A DNA stretch of 17,933 bases from Bacteroidota bacterium (GCA_003023665.1 PXYR01000025.1:1-17933); one strand, 5' to 3'. Shown: positions 7,298 to 16,370, numbered from the stretch's first letter. The notes: generated from the sequence alone by a model not told the origin. A program made the numbers and translations.

Positions 7298-9589
7298 ATG
7301 GCGAGTAACCTAGTCATCGTTGAGTCTCCTGCAAAAGCAAAAACTATCCAAAAATATCTGGGAAATGATTTCTCAGTTATGTCCTCTTACGGTCACATCC
7401 GTGATCTGTGTGATAAAGGAATGGCCATAGACATAGAAAACAACTTTACTCCTGAATACTGCGTATCTAAGGACAAAGCATCACTAGTAAAGGAACTAAA
7501 AAAAGCCGCTAAAGCTTCAGATAAGGTTTGGCTGGCGTCGGATGAAGATCGAGAGGGAGAAGCGATTGCATGGCACTTGTTTGAAAGCCTTGGTTTAACC
7601 GACGAAAAAACAGAACGAATTGTATTCAACGAAATTACCAAGAGTGCCATCCTTAGGGCAGTAGAAAACCCAAGAAAAATCAATAAAGAATTGGTAGATG
7701 CGCAACAGGCTAGAAGGGTATTAGATAGATTGGTTGGTTATGAATTGAGTCCTGTTTTATGGAAGAGTATTCAACGTGGTCTTAGCGCTGGCCGAGTTCA
7801 AAGTGTAGCGGTACGTCTCATTGTGGAGAAAGAGCGCGAAATAGAAGCGCATGTGCCTGCATCAAGCTTCAAAGTAAGTGGTGTATTCACCGACGAAAAA
7901 ATCAGTTTTAAAGCAGAAGTCTCGAAAAACTTACAGGAAGAGGAAGCACGTCAATTTCTTGAACAATGTGTTGGAACTCAATACAAAGTTGAATCCGTTG
8001 AGAAACGCCCTGGAAAACGCTCACCTGCTGCCCCATTTACAACGTCAACCCTTCAACAAGAGGCTAGTCGCAAACTAGGTTATAGCGTTAGTCAGACCAT
8101 GACACTTGCGCAACGCTTGTATGAGGCTGGGCACATTACTTATATGAGAACGGACAGCTTCAATCTAAGTAATGATGCACTTGCAGGAATTGCTGCACAC
8201 GTGGAGTCTCAATATGGACAAAATTACCACCAAGCGCGGAAGTTTAATACAAAAAGCAAAGGAGCACAAGAAGCTCATGAGGCTATTAGACCAACGAATT
8301 TTGGAAAGGCAACTGCCGGTGCAGATGACCGTCAGAAGAAACTGTACGAGTTGATCTATAAACGGACGATTGCCTCACAAATGGCAGAAGCCAAACTTGA
8401 AAACACCACCATCAAGATTTCCAATACAAAGGCACCCGATGCTCAGATGTTCACTGCTCGAGGCCAAGTTATCACCTTCGATGGATTTATTCGAGTGTAC
8501 CAAGAGGGAACAGACGAAGAAAATACTGAACAATTGGAGGGCCAACTACCCGCAGTATCAGAGGGTGATTTGCTTACTTCAGCTGAAATTACTGCAACCC
8601 AACGCTTCACCAAACACGCTCCAAGATATACTGAAGCTTCATTGGTAAAAAAATTAGAAGAATTGGGAATAGGTCGTCCATCTACTTATGCACCCACCAT
8701 TTCAACGGTACAGAAAAGAAAATACGTTGTAAAGGAAAGCCTCGAGGGAAATTCCAGAGAATACAAGATTTATAGTGCCACAGATGATGGAGTAAGTCAT
8801 AAAATAGATACTGAGAATTACGGCGCGGACAAGAATAAATTGTTTCCTACTGATATTGGTAAAGTCGTTACAGACTTTTTGATTGAGCATTACAGCTTAA
8901 TTATGGATTATCAATTTACTGCGAAAGCAGAACAGAACTTTGACACCGTCGCGGAAGGTCAAATAGGTTGGCAGGACAGTATCAAAGAATTCTACAGCGA
9001 GTTCCACCCACTGATTGAAAACGCCCCTCAAAATGCTCGAGCGAGTCGTCTTTTGGGTGATGAACCAGATACAGGTGAACCCGTCTATGTGAAGCTTGCA
9101 CGCTACGGTTTTGTCTTTCAATTTGGTGATGGAGATGAAGAAACTAAGCCTCGTTTCAAAAAGTTACCTCAGGGAGTTGGATTCTATGATGCCACTTTGG
9201 AAATGGCACTTAGAAAAGAGGTGTTGCCAAGAACTGTAGGTATGTATCAGGACATGGAAGTCAAGGCAAACGTAGGCAGGTATGGGCCTTACGTAATGTG
9301 GAATAAGAAATTCTTTAGTTTAACAGAAGATACTCCAGAAGAAGTAAGCATTGAGCAAGCTGTTGAAATTATTGAAGCAAAACTTAAAGAGGCTTCCAAC
9401 AACATTATTGCTGAATTTACAGAGGAGCCTGTCATACAAATACTCAAAGGTCGCTATGGGCCTTATATCAAGAGTGATGGCAAAAACTATAAAATCCCAA
9501 AGGATAAAGAGCCTGAAAGCTTAGACAGAAGCGCTTGTGAAGAACTTATCGCTGCAGGACCCACAAAAAGAAGGGCAAAGCGCAAATAA
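7298..9589 (+). CDS. topA: DNA topoisomerase I (type IA)
   Basis: TopA relaxes negative supercoils by cutting one DNA strand through a tyrosine. The 763-residue product begins with the TOPRIM fold (VESPAKAKTI with catalytic Glu9, and the acidic motif SDEDREGE at 81-88). QSVAVRLIVEKEREI follows, and then the active-site segment ITYMRTDS with Tyr282 and Arg284. The C-terminal region has two GRYGPY repeats and ends in a basic tail (KRRAKRK). The four-Cys zinc ribbons found in the E. coli enzyme are absent, and GRYGPY-type repeats take their place. It diverges from miaB and is followed 33 nt later by the arginase-family gene. Confidence 0.97.
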   Translation: MASNLVIVESPAKAKTIQKYLGNDFSVMSSYGHIRDLCDKGMAIDIENNFTPEYCVSKDKASLVKELKKAAKASDKVWLASDEDREGEAIAWHLFESLGLTDEKTERIVFNEITKSAILRAVENPRKINKELVDAQQARRVLDRLVGYELSPVLWKSIQRGLSAGRVQSVAVRLIVEKEREIEAHVPASSFKVSGVFTDEKISFKAEVSKNLQEEEARQFLEQCVGTQYKVESVEKRPGKRSPAAPFTTSTLQQEASRKLGYSVSQTMTLAQRLYEAGHITYMRTDSFNLSNDALAGIAAHVESQYGQNYHQARKFNTKSKGAQEAHEAIRPTNFGKATAGADDRQKKLYELIYKRTIASQMAEAKLENTTIKISNTKAPDAQMFTARGQVITFDGFIRVYQEGTDEENTEQLEGQLPAVSEGDLLTSAEITATQRFTKHAPRYTEASLVKKLEELGIGRPSTYAPTISTVQKRKYVVKESLEGNSREYKIYSATDDGVSHKIDTENYGADKNKLFPTDIGKVVTDFLIEHYSLIMDYQFTAKAEQNFDTVAEGQIGWQDSIKEFYSEFHPLIENAPQNARASRLLGDEPDTGEPVYVKLARYGFVFQFGDGDEETKPRFKKLPQGVGFYDATLEMALRKEVLPRTVGMYQDMEVKANVGRYGPYVMWNKKFFSLTEDTPEEVSIEQAVEIIEAKLKEASNNIIAEFTEEPVIQILKGRYGPYIKSDGKNYKIPKDKEPESLDRSACEELIAAGPTKRRAKRK

Positions 9590-9622
9590 GAGGGTAAATT
9601 GACCACGAGAAAAATATAAGTC

Positions 9623-10774
9623 GTGGAATACTTAAGTCCTGTACCTGAAAGTGTACTTTCAAAGTTGCCCGTTCTAGAGCCCGGCCAATTGGGTCATAGA
9701 ATAAAACGGCATTCTGAATTAGACGGTATTCCTTCTTTGGAGGGTATCAAAATTGTTATCGTTGGAGTTCAAGAGGATAGACGCGCTTATCGGAATGCCG
9801 GTTGTGCTGCTGCTGCTGATCACATTAGACCCTATCTATACCAATTGCATGAGGGAAACTGGGATTTTGAAATTGCCGATCTTGGAAATATTTACAGTGG
9901 AGAGCGCCATGTAGACACCATTCAACTGCTCACAGACTTTTGTAAAAATATGCTCCGTAAAGGCATCATTACCATTACCATTGGTGGGTCTCAAGATTTA
10001 ACCTATGGCAACTACAGGGCCTATGACGATTTGGAAAAAATGGTGAATGTAGTCTCTTTAGACTCAAGACTTGATGTAGGCAGCGAAGGGAGGGATTTAG
10101 ACCACCAAAGCTACGTGAGCCACTTGGTACTCCAAGAACCACATAATCTTTACAACTTTACAAATATTGGTTACCAGACCTACTTCAATAGCCCGGACGA
10201 AATTGGGCTAATAGATAAATTGTTTTTTGAAGCTCTCAGATTAGGTGATGCACAAGCAAACATCAATAATACTGAGCCGTTGTTGCGTGAAGCGGATTTA
10301 GTGAGCGTGGACATCAATGCAGTAAGACAAAGTTATAATCCAGGAACTTTTTATACCTCTCCGCATGGATTTTCAGGTAATGAACTTTGCGCTATGATTC
10401 GTTATGCGGGGATGAGCGATACGGTGAGTCAACTAGGTCTATTTGAGTATAATCCTAAGTATGATCAAAGAGGACAAAGCGCTCATTTATGCGCCCACGC
10501 ATTATGGTATTTTTTAGAAGGTGTTTCATTGAGATTTGGTGATTTCCCTGTGGGTACAAGAACCAACTACGAGAAATACACGGTACTCATTGATGAAGAA
10601 GATACCCTAGAATTTTATAAGAGTCCTAACAGCGGGCGTTGGTGGATAGAAATACCTAAAGGCGAATTTAAGTCAGATAGGTTCTCATTAGTCCCATGCA
10701 GCTACGAAGATTATCAAGAAGCTTTGCAAGGTAAAATCCCGAAGAGGTGGTGGAAAGCACAGCAAAAAGCGTGA
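9623..10774 (+). CDS. Arginase/formimidoylglutamase-family protein with a degenerate metal site
   Basis: The fold family hydrolyses guanidino or formimino groups using two Mn ions. The 383-residue product shows the family's ligand segments in order, but altered. GGSQD (121-125) stands where GGDHS is expected, SLDSRLD (145-151) replaces the DAHxD motif, and SVDIN (228-232) replaces DxD. Three of the six expected ligands (two His and one Asp) therefore appear replaced by Gln124, Arg149 and Asn232, while Asp147, Asp151 and Asp230 remain. Homologs in Bacteroidota are often named formimidoylglutamase, but no other hut gene is nearby and I would not assume that activity. The start is GTG at 9623, because an in-frame stop lies at 9617-9619 and no early ATG exists. 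Confidence 0.8.
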   Translation: MEYLSPVPESVLSKLPVLEPGQLGHRIKRHSELDGIPSLEGIKIVIVGVQEDRRAYRNAGCAAAADHIRPYLYQLHEGNWDFEIADLGNIYSGERHVDTIQLLTDFCKNMLRKGIITITIGGSQDLTYGNYRAYDDLEKMVNVVSLDSRLDVGSEGRDLDHQSYVSHLVLQEPHNLYNFTNIGYQTYFNSPDEIGLIDKLFFEALRLGDAQANINNTEPLLREADLVSVDINAVRQSYNPGTFYTSPHGFSGNELCAMIRYAGMSDTVSQLGLFEYNPKYDQRGQSAHLCAHALWYFLEGVSLRFGDFPVGTRTNYEKYTVLIDEEDTLEFYKSPNSGRWWIEIPKGEFKSDRFSLVPCSYEDYQEALQGKIPKRWWKAQQKA

Positions 10775-10793
10775 TAACTCAAAGAAAAAAGTG

Positions 10794-10822
10794 TTGTTGG
10801 CAAGGGAATTTTTCTATCTTTA
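10794..10822 (+). promoter_or_regulatory. Candidate promoter of the porP-gldKLMN operon
   Basis: A TTG at 10794-10796 and a TATCTTTA box at 10815-10822 are separated by 18 bases, close to the Bacteroidota pattern TTG-N19-TAnnTTTG. Transcription would start near 10829, about 26 nt before the porP-like start codon. It lies in the 80-nt gap after the arginase-family gene, so the secretion genes probably form their own unit. Confidence 0.5.
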
Positions 10823-10854
10823 GCGACGATCAAAAGACGATAGCGTTTTAATAC

Positions 10855-11793
10855 ATGAGAAAAACCCGCCTTGCTTTATTTGCAATGCTTTGTACATCAG
10901 CTATTTGGGCTCAACAAGATGTTCAATTCACGCAATTTGCGAATAATAAAATTTTCTACAATCCCGGAGTCATAGGCTCAGGTGATGCCATTTGTTTATC
11001 TGCCGCCCATCGTTCACAGTGGGTTGGTTTTGAAAACGCTCCTACTACACAGAACTTTTCTGCGAATGTGCCCCTAGATATTATTGGCGGCGGATTATCT
11101 GTGAACTTCACCAATGATATGATTGGTTTCTTCCAAGATATTACTGCTGGAGTTGGCTATGGTTATCAAGCTTCCCTAGCAGGTGGAACTTTAGGTTTAG
11201 GTGTACGCGTTGACTTTAGAAATAAAAATGTGACTTCAGGAGTTTGGGCACCGCCTCAAACCATGAACGACCCATCACTTGTTCAACTTGGAGCTACTTC
11301 CATGGCAACGGATCTAAGTTTTGGCACATACTACCAAAGAGACAATTGGTATGCTGGTCTGAGCAGTACTCGGCTTCTGGAAACAAAAGATATTCTCACT
11401 GCCAATGGAGGCTCAGGAAACGCACAGATTCGAGGCCAACGTCACTACTATTTAATGGGAGGGTATGATATAGACCTTCAAAATGGTTTTGTCTTACAAC
11501 CTGCAATGATGGTAAAAACAGATTTAGTGACTACTCAATTTGACCTAAATGCAGCGGCAACATATAATAATCAAATCTGGGGCGGCGTTACTTATAGGGT
11601 ATACGACGCATTATCAGTGATGGCTGGGTATCAAATCACAAAGGACTTAAGAGCTACATACTCTTATGATTTGACTACTAGTAGCTTGAGAAATTCGAGC
11701 AGCGGCTCCCATGAAATCATGATGAGTTACTGCTTTACTATTGAAATACCACCTAAAGAAAAAGGAAGTTACAGAAATCCTATATTTTTGTAA
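10855..11793 (+). CDS. porP: PorP/SprF family type IX secretion outer-membrane protein
   Basis: PorP/SprF proteins are outer-membrane beta-barrels tied to the type IX secretion and gliding machinery. Some help individual substrates to be exported or anchored. The 312-residue product has a signal peptide (cleavage likely after AIWA, residue 19). The family's opening pattern follows: QDVQFTQFANNKIFYNPGVIG (20-40), then AAHRSQWVGFENAPTTQNFS. The rest consists of repeated amphipathic strands with many Gly, Tyr and Asn residues, as expected of a barrel. It is directly upstream of gldK, as porP is in Porphyromonas gingivalis. Bacteroidota genomes carry many paralogs, but the position favours the core PorP role. 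Confidence 0.9.
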   Translation: MRKTRLALFAMLCTSAIWAQQDVQFTQFANNKIFYNPGVIGSGDAICLSAAHRSQWVGFENAPTTQNFSANVPLDIIGGGLSVNFTNDMIGFFQDITAGVGYGYQASLAGGTLGLGVRVDFRNKNVTSGVWAPPQTMNDPSLVQLGATSMATDLSFGTYYQRDNWYAGLSSTRLLETKDILTANGGSGNAQIRGQRHYYLMGGYDIDLQNGFVLQPAMMVKTDLVTTQFDLNAAATYNNQIWGGVTYRVYDALSVMAGYQITKDLRATYSYDLTTSSLRNSSSGSHEIMMSYCFTIEIPPKEKGSYRNPIFL

Positions 11794-11841
11794 TATAGCC
11801 CCTTCGTATTAATGAGAACACAGTTGAAATCAAATATAATT

Positions 11842-13257
11842 ATGAAAAAGTTCTTCTTTGGATTAATATCAGTTGCCTTTTTGGCTTCATGTGGAAGTAA
11901 TGACCATGGTGAATTGGTCGGCGTTCAAAATCGACCAACTTGGTATCCAAGTGAGCCGTATGGTATGGTTTACATTCCTCAAGGAAGCTTCACTATGGGT
12001 AACCATGATGAAGATGTGCCCTATGCATATACCGCTCCGGCGAAAACAGTGAGTATTCCGGCATTCTATATGGATCAAACCGAAATCACGAATAATGAAT
12101 ACCGTCAATTTGTAGGTTGGGTTCGTGATTCTATTGCTCGAACAAGATTGGCTGAAGGTCTAGTGGAGGAATTCGAATACATTGATTTAGGGGAATTAGA
12201 AGACCCAACTTCTTTCCAAGAATATGTTGCATTAAACTATCCAGATAGTATGATGCGCAGACTAGATTGGGATCCCTATCTAGAGTGGGATAAGAATCGT
12301 TACCCATCACAAGAATACACAGAGGTAGTTGAGAGCATGTATCTTGCCCCTGAAGAGCAATGGTTGGGTTATCGCCATTTAGACACACGTCAATTAAACT
12401 ACACGTATTATTGGATCAACAAGCAGAAGGCTGCATCTAAATTGAATCGTGTTGAGTTTGATTATAAAGATGAAGATGGTGATGGTGAATTATTCAGTTA
12501 CCGCGACTACATAAAAGATACCCAAGCAGAAAGTGATCGCGCTTCATTCTTTGAAAAAGAAACTATTAATGTTTATCCAGATACTTTAGTTTGGATTCAT
12601 GACTTTACCTATTCGTTTAATGAACCAATGCACGACAAATACTTCTGGCATCCTGCATATGACGACTATCCTGTTGTAGGTGTAAGTTGGAGACAAGCTC
12701 GTGCTTTTGCTAATTGGAGAAGTAAGTATCGTCGCGATTTTCTAAAGCGCTCTGGTGAACTTATAGAGCATGATTTCCGCTTACCAACAGAGGCTGAATG
12801 GGAGTACGCTGCGCGCGGCGGAGAAGAATTAACTACTTATCCTTGGGGAGGTCCATACGCAACTAATAGCGCTGGATGTTACTTAGCTAATTTTAAACCA
12901 CGTCGAGGAAATTTAACTGCAGACGGTGGATTTTATCCGGTAAAAACTACTGCATATTCTCCAAATGGATACAACCTTTACTGTATGTCAGGTAACGTAA
13001 GTGAGTGGACCTCTACTGCATTTGATGTTCAATCCTATGCCTTTGGCAGTGATATAGCCTCTGAATTTCAGTACAATGCGTTTGAAGAGGAAAGTGAAAC
13101 AATGAAACGTAAAGTTATTCGAGGCGGTTCTTGGAAGGACGTGGCTTATTTCCTTCAATTGGGTGCTCGTGATTATGAGTACCAGGACACCGCAAAAAGC
13201 TATATTGGATTCAGAACAGTACAAAGCTTCTTGGGTAGAGATCTCAAGGACTTTTAA
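11842..13257 (+). CDS. gldK: Gliding motility / type IX secretion lipoprotein GldK
   Basis: GldK (PorK) forms, with GldN, the ring attached to the periplasmic face of the outer membrane. From the ATG at 11842 the product has 471 residues. It has a lipoprotein signal MKKFFFGLISVAFLASC (lipidated Cys17) and a formylglycine-generating-enzyme-like fold: GSFTMGN, VVGVSWRQARAFANWR, RLPTEAEWEYAARGG, CMSGNVSEWT, VIRGGSW and IGFRT. The cysteine pair used by true formylglycine-generating enzymes in the region after GGSW is absent, so a structural role is expected. An upstream in-frame ATG at 11812 adds 10 residues, and I prefer 11842 because it puts the basic signal start at the N-terminus. The gene follows porP closely. 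Confidence 0.95.
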   Translation: MKKFFFGLISVAFLASCGSNDHGELVGVQNRPTWYPSEPYGMVYIPQGSFTMGNHDEDVPYAYTAPAKTVSIPAFYMDQTEITNNEYRQFVGWVRDSIARTRLAEGLVEEFEYIDLGELEDPTSFQEYVALNYPDSMMRRLDWDPYLEWDKNRYPSQEYTEVVESMYLAPEEQWLGYRHLDTRQLNYTYYWINKQKAASKLNRVEFDYKDEDGDGELFSYRDYIKDTQAESDRASFFEKETINVYPDTLVWIHDFTYSFNEPMHDKYFWHPAYDDYPVVGVSWRQARAFANWRSKYRRDFLKRSGELIEHDFRLPTEAEWEYAARGGEELTTYPWGGPYATNSAGCYLANFKPRRGNLTADGGFYPVKTTAYSPNGYNLYCMSGNVSEWTSTAFDVQSYAFGSDIASEFQYNAFEEESETMKRKVIRGGSWKDVAYFLQLGARDYEYQDTAKSYIGFRTVQSFLGRDLKDF

Positions 13258-13293
13258 TAAACAACCCTAATAACAATTTAAGATTTAAAGATT

Positions 13294-13929
13294 ATGGCAT
13301 TAATTGATGTAAACGGAAAGCGCTTCAAGAACTTTATGGCGAAGCTCTATGGTATTGGTGCAGCGGTAGTAATTACTGGTGCAATGTTTAAGATCATGCA
13401 CTGGGAAGGAGCAAACATCATGCTCGTTTTAGGTTTATCTACGGAAGCTGTAATCTTTATGTTTTCTGCATTTGAAAAGCCAGCAGCAGATTATGATTGG
13501 ACCCTTGTTTACCCTGAATTAGCCTCTGCTGATGGTGACAGAGCATTGAGCGTTACTGAACAATTAGATAATGCGTTAGAGCAAGGAGGAGTGGATGCGG
13601 CTTTAATTGAGCGACTAGGAGAAGGTATGCGTTCGCTTAGTGAAACTGCTGGAAGCCTCAATGGAGCAGTAGATGCAGCAGGTGCCACTGCGGCATACTC
13701 TGAACAATTGAGCACGGCAGCTACCCATATGGAAAGTCTTAATGCTCTCTATTCAGTGCAATTAGAAAATACTACTGCGCAGGTTGAGCGCCAGAACGAC
13801 GTGATGGAGAAATTGTCAGAAGCATCAGGAAATGCAACTGATTTGGCATCTGAACTAGCGTCGTTAAAAGGAAACTTAGAATCTTTGAATAACGTTTACG
13901 GCGGAATGTTAACTGCAATGGGCAAATAA
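13294..13929 (+). CDS. gldL: Type IX secretion / gliding motor protein GldL
   Basis: GldL (PorL) is the inner-membrane stator-like part of the proton-driven motor, surrounding the GldM membrane helix. The 211-residue product has two membrane helices (about 18-34 and 40-60). The first is flanked by NGKRFKNFMAKLYG and includes FKIMHWEG at its end. The second carries a buried acidic residue, Glu51 (LGLSTEAVIF), which matches the conserved membrane Glu that experiments in the family link to proton flow. Residues 65-211 are a cytoplasmic domain with long helices rich in Ala, Glu and Ser. It lies 36 nt after gldK and 42 nt before gldM. Confidence 0.96.
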   Translation: MALIDVNGKRFKNFMAKLYGIGAAVVITGAMFKIMHWEGANIMLVLGLSTEAVIFMFSAFEKPAADYDWTLVYPELASADGDRALSVTEQLDNALEQGGVDAALIERLGEGMRSLSETAGSLNGAVDAAGATAAYSEQLSTAATHMESLNALYSVQLENTTAQVERQNDVMEKLSEASGNATDLASELASLKGNLESLNNVYGGMLTAMGK

Positions 13930-13971
13930 TTGTCTTCTTAACTTACTCTATAACCGTATAACTCAAAATAA

Positions 13972-15501
13972 ATGGCAGGAGCAAAATTATCACCGCGTCA
14001 AAAAATGATCAACATGATGTATCTCGTGTTGACGGCACTACTTGCTTTAAATGTAAGTCGTGAGGTAATGGACGCTTTCTATGAAGTAATGGTAAGCCAA
14101 GAAGCTTCCATTGAAACTGTAGAAAAGCAAAATGAAAGTATTTACAATGCGTTTGAAGCTGCCTATGCTGCCAATCCAGTAAAGACAAAAGACTGGAGAG
14201 AAAAAGCGAATGAAGTAAAAGTCCGTTCGGAAAAGCTATTTGCTCAAATTGAGGACTTCAAGAGAGGTGTGATTGAAGCATCAGGTGGTGCAGATGAAGA
14301 AAGCGGAGATCCTAATAAGCCAGCCAAAATGGATGATTTAGAAAGTTCTCCTAATTACTTCTTAATTCAAGGTAATGGGGCAACCCTGAAAGCATCCTTA
14401 GCAGATTACCGTGAGTTTATGAAAACGAACACTGGAGATAGTCCTCTGCTCACTTCTTCTATTGAAAATACATTCGACTTAAGCGACCATAAACACGACG
14501 GCTCTACTATCAGTTGGGAGCAACATAAATTCGAGCACTTCCCTCTAATTTCGGTATTGACGTTTCTTACTAAAATGCAAAGTGATGTCCGCACTACAGA
14601 GGCCAATGTTATTGATTATCTCCAAAAAAATATTAGTGCGCGAGATATTAAGGTAACTGGAGTTAAGCCGATAGTCATCCCAAAGAGCACCTACGTAACT
14701 AGAGGCGATAATTATGAAGCTCAAGTACTTTTAGCCGCGTTTGATGATACTCAAGACCCAACCTTCATCATCAATGGTGAAGAAATCCCAGCAGAAGATA
14801 TCATTGGTGGTGTGGCAAATATCTCCTTTCCTACTTCAAAAACGGGTACTCAGAAATGGAATGGCGAAATTCGTTTGATTACGAATGGTGAGACTGTGCC
14901 ATACTTGATAGAAGAACAAACCTATAATGTTGCACCGCCTAACGTAGTAATTGCGGCCACCAAAATGAATGTACTCTACCGTGGAGTAGATAACCCACTT
15001 GAAATTTCCGTTCCTGGCTACGATCCAGAAAATATCAAGGTGAGCAATGCAGAAATCAAAAAAGATGGAAAAGGTAACTACACGGCTGATGTATCAAAAT
15101 ATCGCGGGGGTGAAATTGATGTAAAAGTTAGTGTCAAAGACGGTGATTCTTGGAAATCCATGGGTTCTAAAAAGTACCGTATTAAATCATTACCTGACGC
15201 GGCCGGTTCAATCTTCGGAAAAACCGACGGTTTAATGTCAGCAAACCTGATTAAAAAGGCTAAGGTTGAAGCAAAATTCAACAATTTTGATTTTGAATTG
15301 CCTCTGAAGGTCACTAGTTTCCAAATTATTGTTCCACCTTTTGCACCGATTGATTGTAAAGGGAATACGTTGAATTCAAACGCGAAGGCTGCCTTGGATA
15401 AGGCAAAGCCAGGAACGCCAGTTATTATTAGATATATTAAAGCGTCCACTAAAAAAGGAATAAGACCAAAAGTGGCGCCAATTACAATTGACTTGAACTA
15501 A
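13972..15501 (+). CDS. gldM: Type IX secretion / gliding motor shaft protein GldM
   Basis: GldM (PorM) spans the periplasm as a dimer and passes motor torque from GldL to the GldK-GldN ring. The 509-residue product has a short basic N-terminus (MAGAKLSPRQK), one membrane helix (about 12-28, MINMMYLVLTALLALNV), a long helical region (30-100) and then beta-rich domains to the C-terminus. The typical end segment is present (SIFGKTDGLMSANLIKKA, ELPLKVTSFQII, TPVIIRYIKA). The length is normal for the family. The stop codon is 1 nt before the gldN start, so the two are closely coupled. Confidence 0.97.
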   Translation: MAGAKLSPRQKMINMMYLVLTALLALNVSREVMDAFYEVMVSQEASIETVEKQNESIYNAFEAAYAANPVKTKDWREKANEVKVRSEKLFAQIEDFKRGVIEASGGADEESGDPNKPAKMDDLESSPNYFLIQGNGATLKASLADYREFMKTNTGDSPLLTSSIENTFDLSDHKHDGSTISWEQHKFEHFPLISVLTFLTKMQSDVRTTEANVIDYLQKNISARDIKVTGVKPIVIPKSTYVTRGDNYEAQVLLAAFDDTQDPTFIINGEEIPAEDIIGGVANISFPTSKTGTQKWNGEIRLITNGETVPYLIEEQTYNVAPPNVVIAATKMNVLYRGVDNPLEISVPGYDPENIKVSNAEIKKDGKGNYTADVSKYRGGEIDVKVSVKDGDSWKSMGSKKYRIKSLPDAAGSIFGKTDGLMSANLIKKAKVEAKFNNFDFELPLKVTSFQIIVPPFAPIDCKGNTLNSNAKAALDKAKPGTPVIIRYIKASTKKGIRPKVAPITIDLN

Positions 15502-15502
15502 G

Positions 15503-16348
15503 ATGTTGAAATTTAAAAACTTTGTATTTGCAGTATTTGCAGTAGTGTTGTCCTTCAATGCAGCTGATGCGCAGATTTTAGACCCATCGGATGACGGTAT
15601 TGTTCCAGAGGCTACCAAGCATTATAGAAACAATAGAGTTGTTCCTTACCCATTCCTACGTCAGGATGATATGTTATGGTCAGAGCGTCAATGGGAAAGA
15701 ATTGATCTACGAGAAAAAATCAATCTCTCTCTGTTTTACCCCATCAAGCCCATGCCTGATCGCAAGTCATTATGGGACGTATTAGTAGACGGAATAGTAA
15801 CTGAAAATACGATTACAGAAATTTTTATTGACGATAAATTTGAATTACCGTTGACCGTTGAAGAAGTTCGAAATAAAATCGAGACTTACGATACTATCCT
15901 AGATCCAGACGATCCTTTTGGACCACCTTTGGCAATAGATACACTTACTATTAAATCAAACAATGTTGTTGCCTACCACTTGAAAAGTGATTGGTATTTT
16001 GATAAACAACGTGGTGAATTAAAGAATAGAATCATTGGTATTGCACCAGAGGTGCGCGATCCCAAAAACAAATCGTTGACGTATAATCCTTTTTGGATTT
16101 GGTTCCCAGACGCGCGTTATGCAATGGCAACTGCTGTGGCATATAATGAGAAAAATAACAATCAAAGATTGACTTTTGATCAAATCATGCACTTTAGAAA
16201 ATTCAATTCTGTAGTCACTAAAGAAGATAACGTCTACGATAGAACGATTTCAGATTATAAGAGAAATAGTGCCATGTCACAATTGCTTGAAGCTGCCGCA
16301 ATCAAAGAAGATTTGCGAAACAAAGAGCACGATATGTGGACATATTAA
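15503..16348 (+). CDS. gldN: Type IX secretion / gliding ring protein GldN
   Basis: GldN (PorN) is the periplasmic partner of GldK and contacts the end of GldM. The 281-residue product starts with a signal peptide (cleavage likely after Ala23, ADA|Q) and has no lipobox Cys. The family pattern follows: VPYPFLRQDDMLWSERQW, REKINLSLFYP, RKSLWDVLVDGI, then GIAPEV, YNPFWIWFPDARYAMA and a C-terminal helical region with many charged residues. The length is slightly shorter than some relatives but complete. It is the last gene of the operon, with a strong hairpin terminator 23 nt after its stop. Confidence 0.96.
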   Translation: MLKFKNFVFAVFAVVLSFNAADAQILDPSDDGIVPEATKHYRNNRVVPYPFLRQDDMLWSERQWERIDLREKINLSLFYPIKPMPDRKSLWDVLVDGIVTENTITEIFIDDKFELPLTVEEVRNKIETYDTILDPDDPFGPPLAIDTLTIKSNNVVAYHLKSDWYFDKQRGELKNRIIGIAPEVRDPKNKSLTYNPFWIWFPDARYAMATAVAYNEKNNNQRLTFDQIMHFRKFNSVVTKEDNVYDRTISDYKRNSAMSQLLEAAAIKEDLRNKEHDMWTY

Positions 16349-16370
16349 GTCTCTATACGACCTGCCTTAT

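Noticed and set aside
10797..10813. TTGGCA near the porP promoter as a second sigma-54 site
   Set aside because: The bases ten positions after GG are TT, with no GC or similar -12 element, and an ordinary TTG/TATCTTTA promoter covers the same place.
11783..11790. TATTTTTG box at the end of porP as a separate gldK promoter
   Set aside because: It matches TAnnTTTG but lies within T-rich coding sequence and lacks a -33 TTG at proper spacing. Readthrough from the porP promoter explains gldK expression.
15521..15545. Short tandem repeat (GTATTTGCA units) at the gldN start
   Set aside because: It encodes the Val-Phe-Ala repeats of the hydrophobic signal peptide. Two units within coding sequence are best explained by amino-acid composition.
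15078..15618. Minus-strand open frames across the gldM-gldN junction
   Set aside because: They are antisense to well-conserved coding sequence and show no domain or promoter support.
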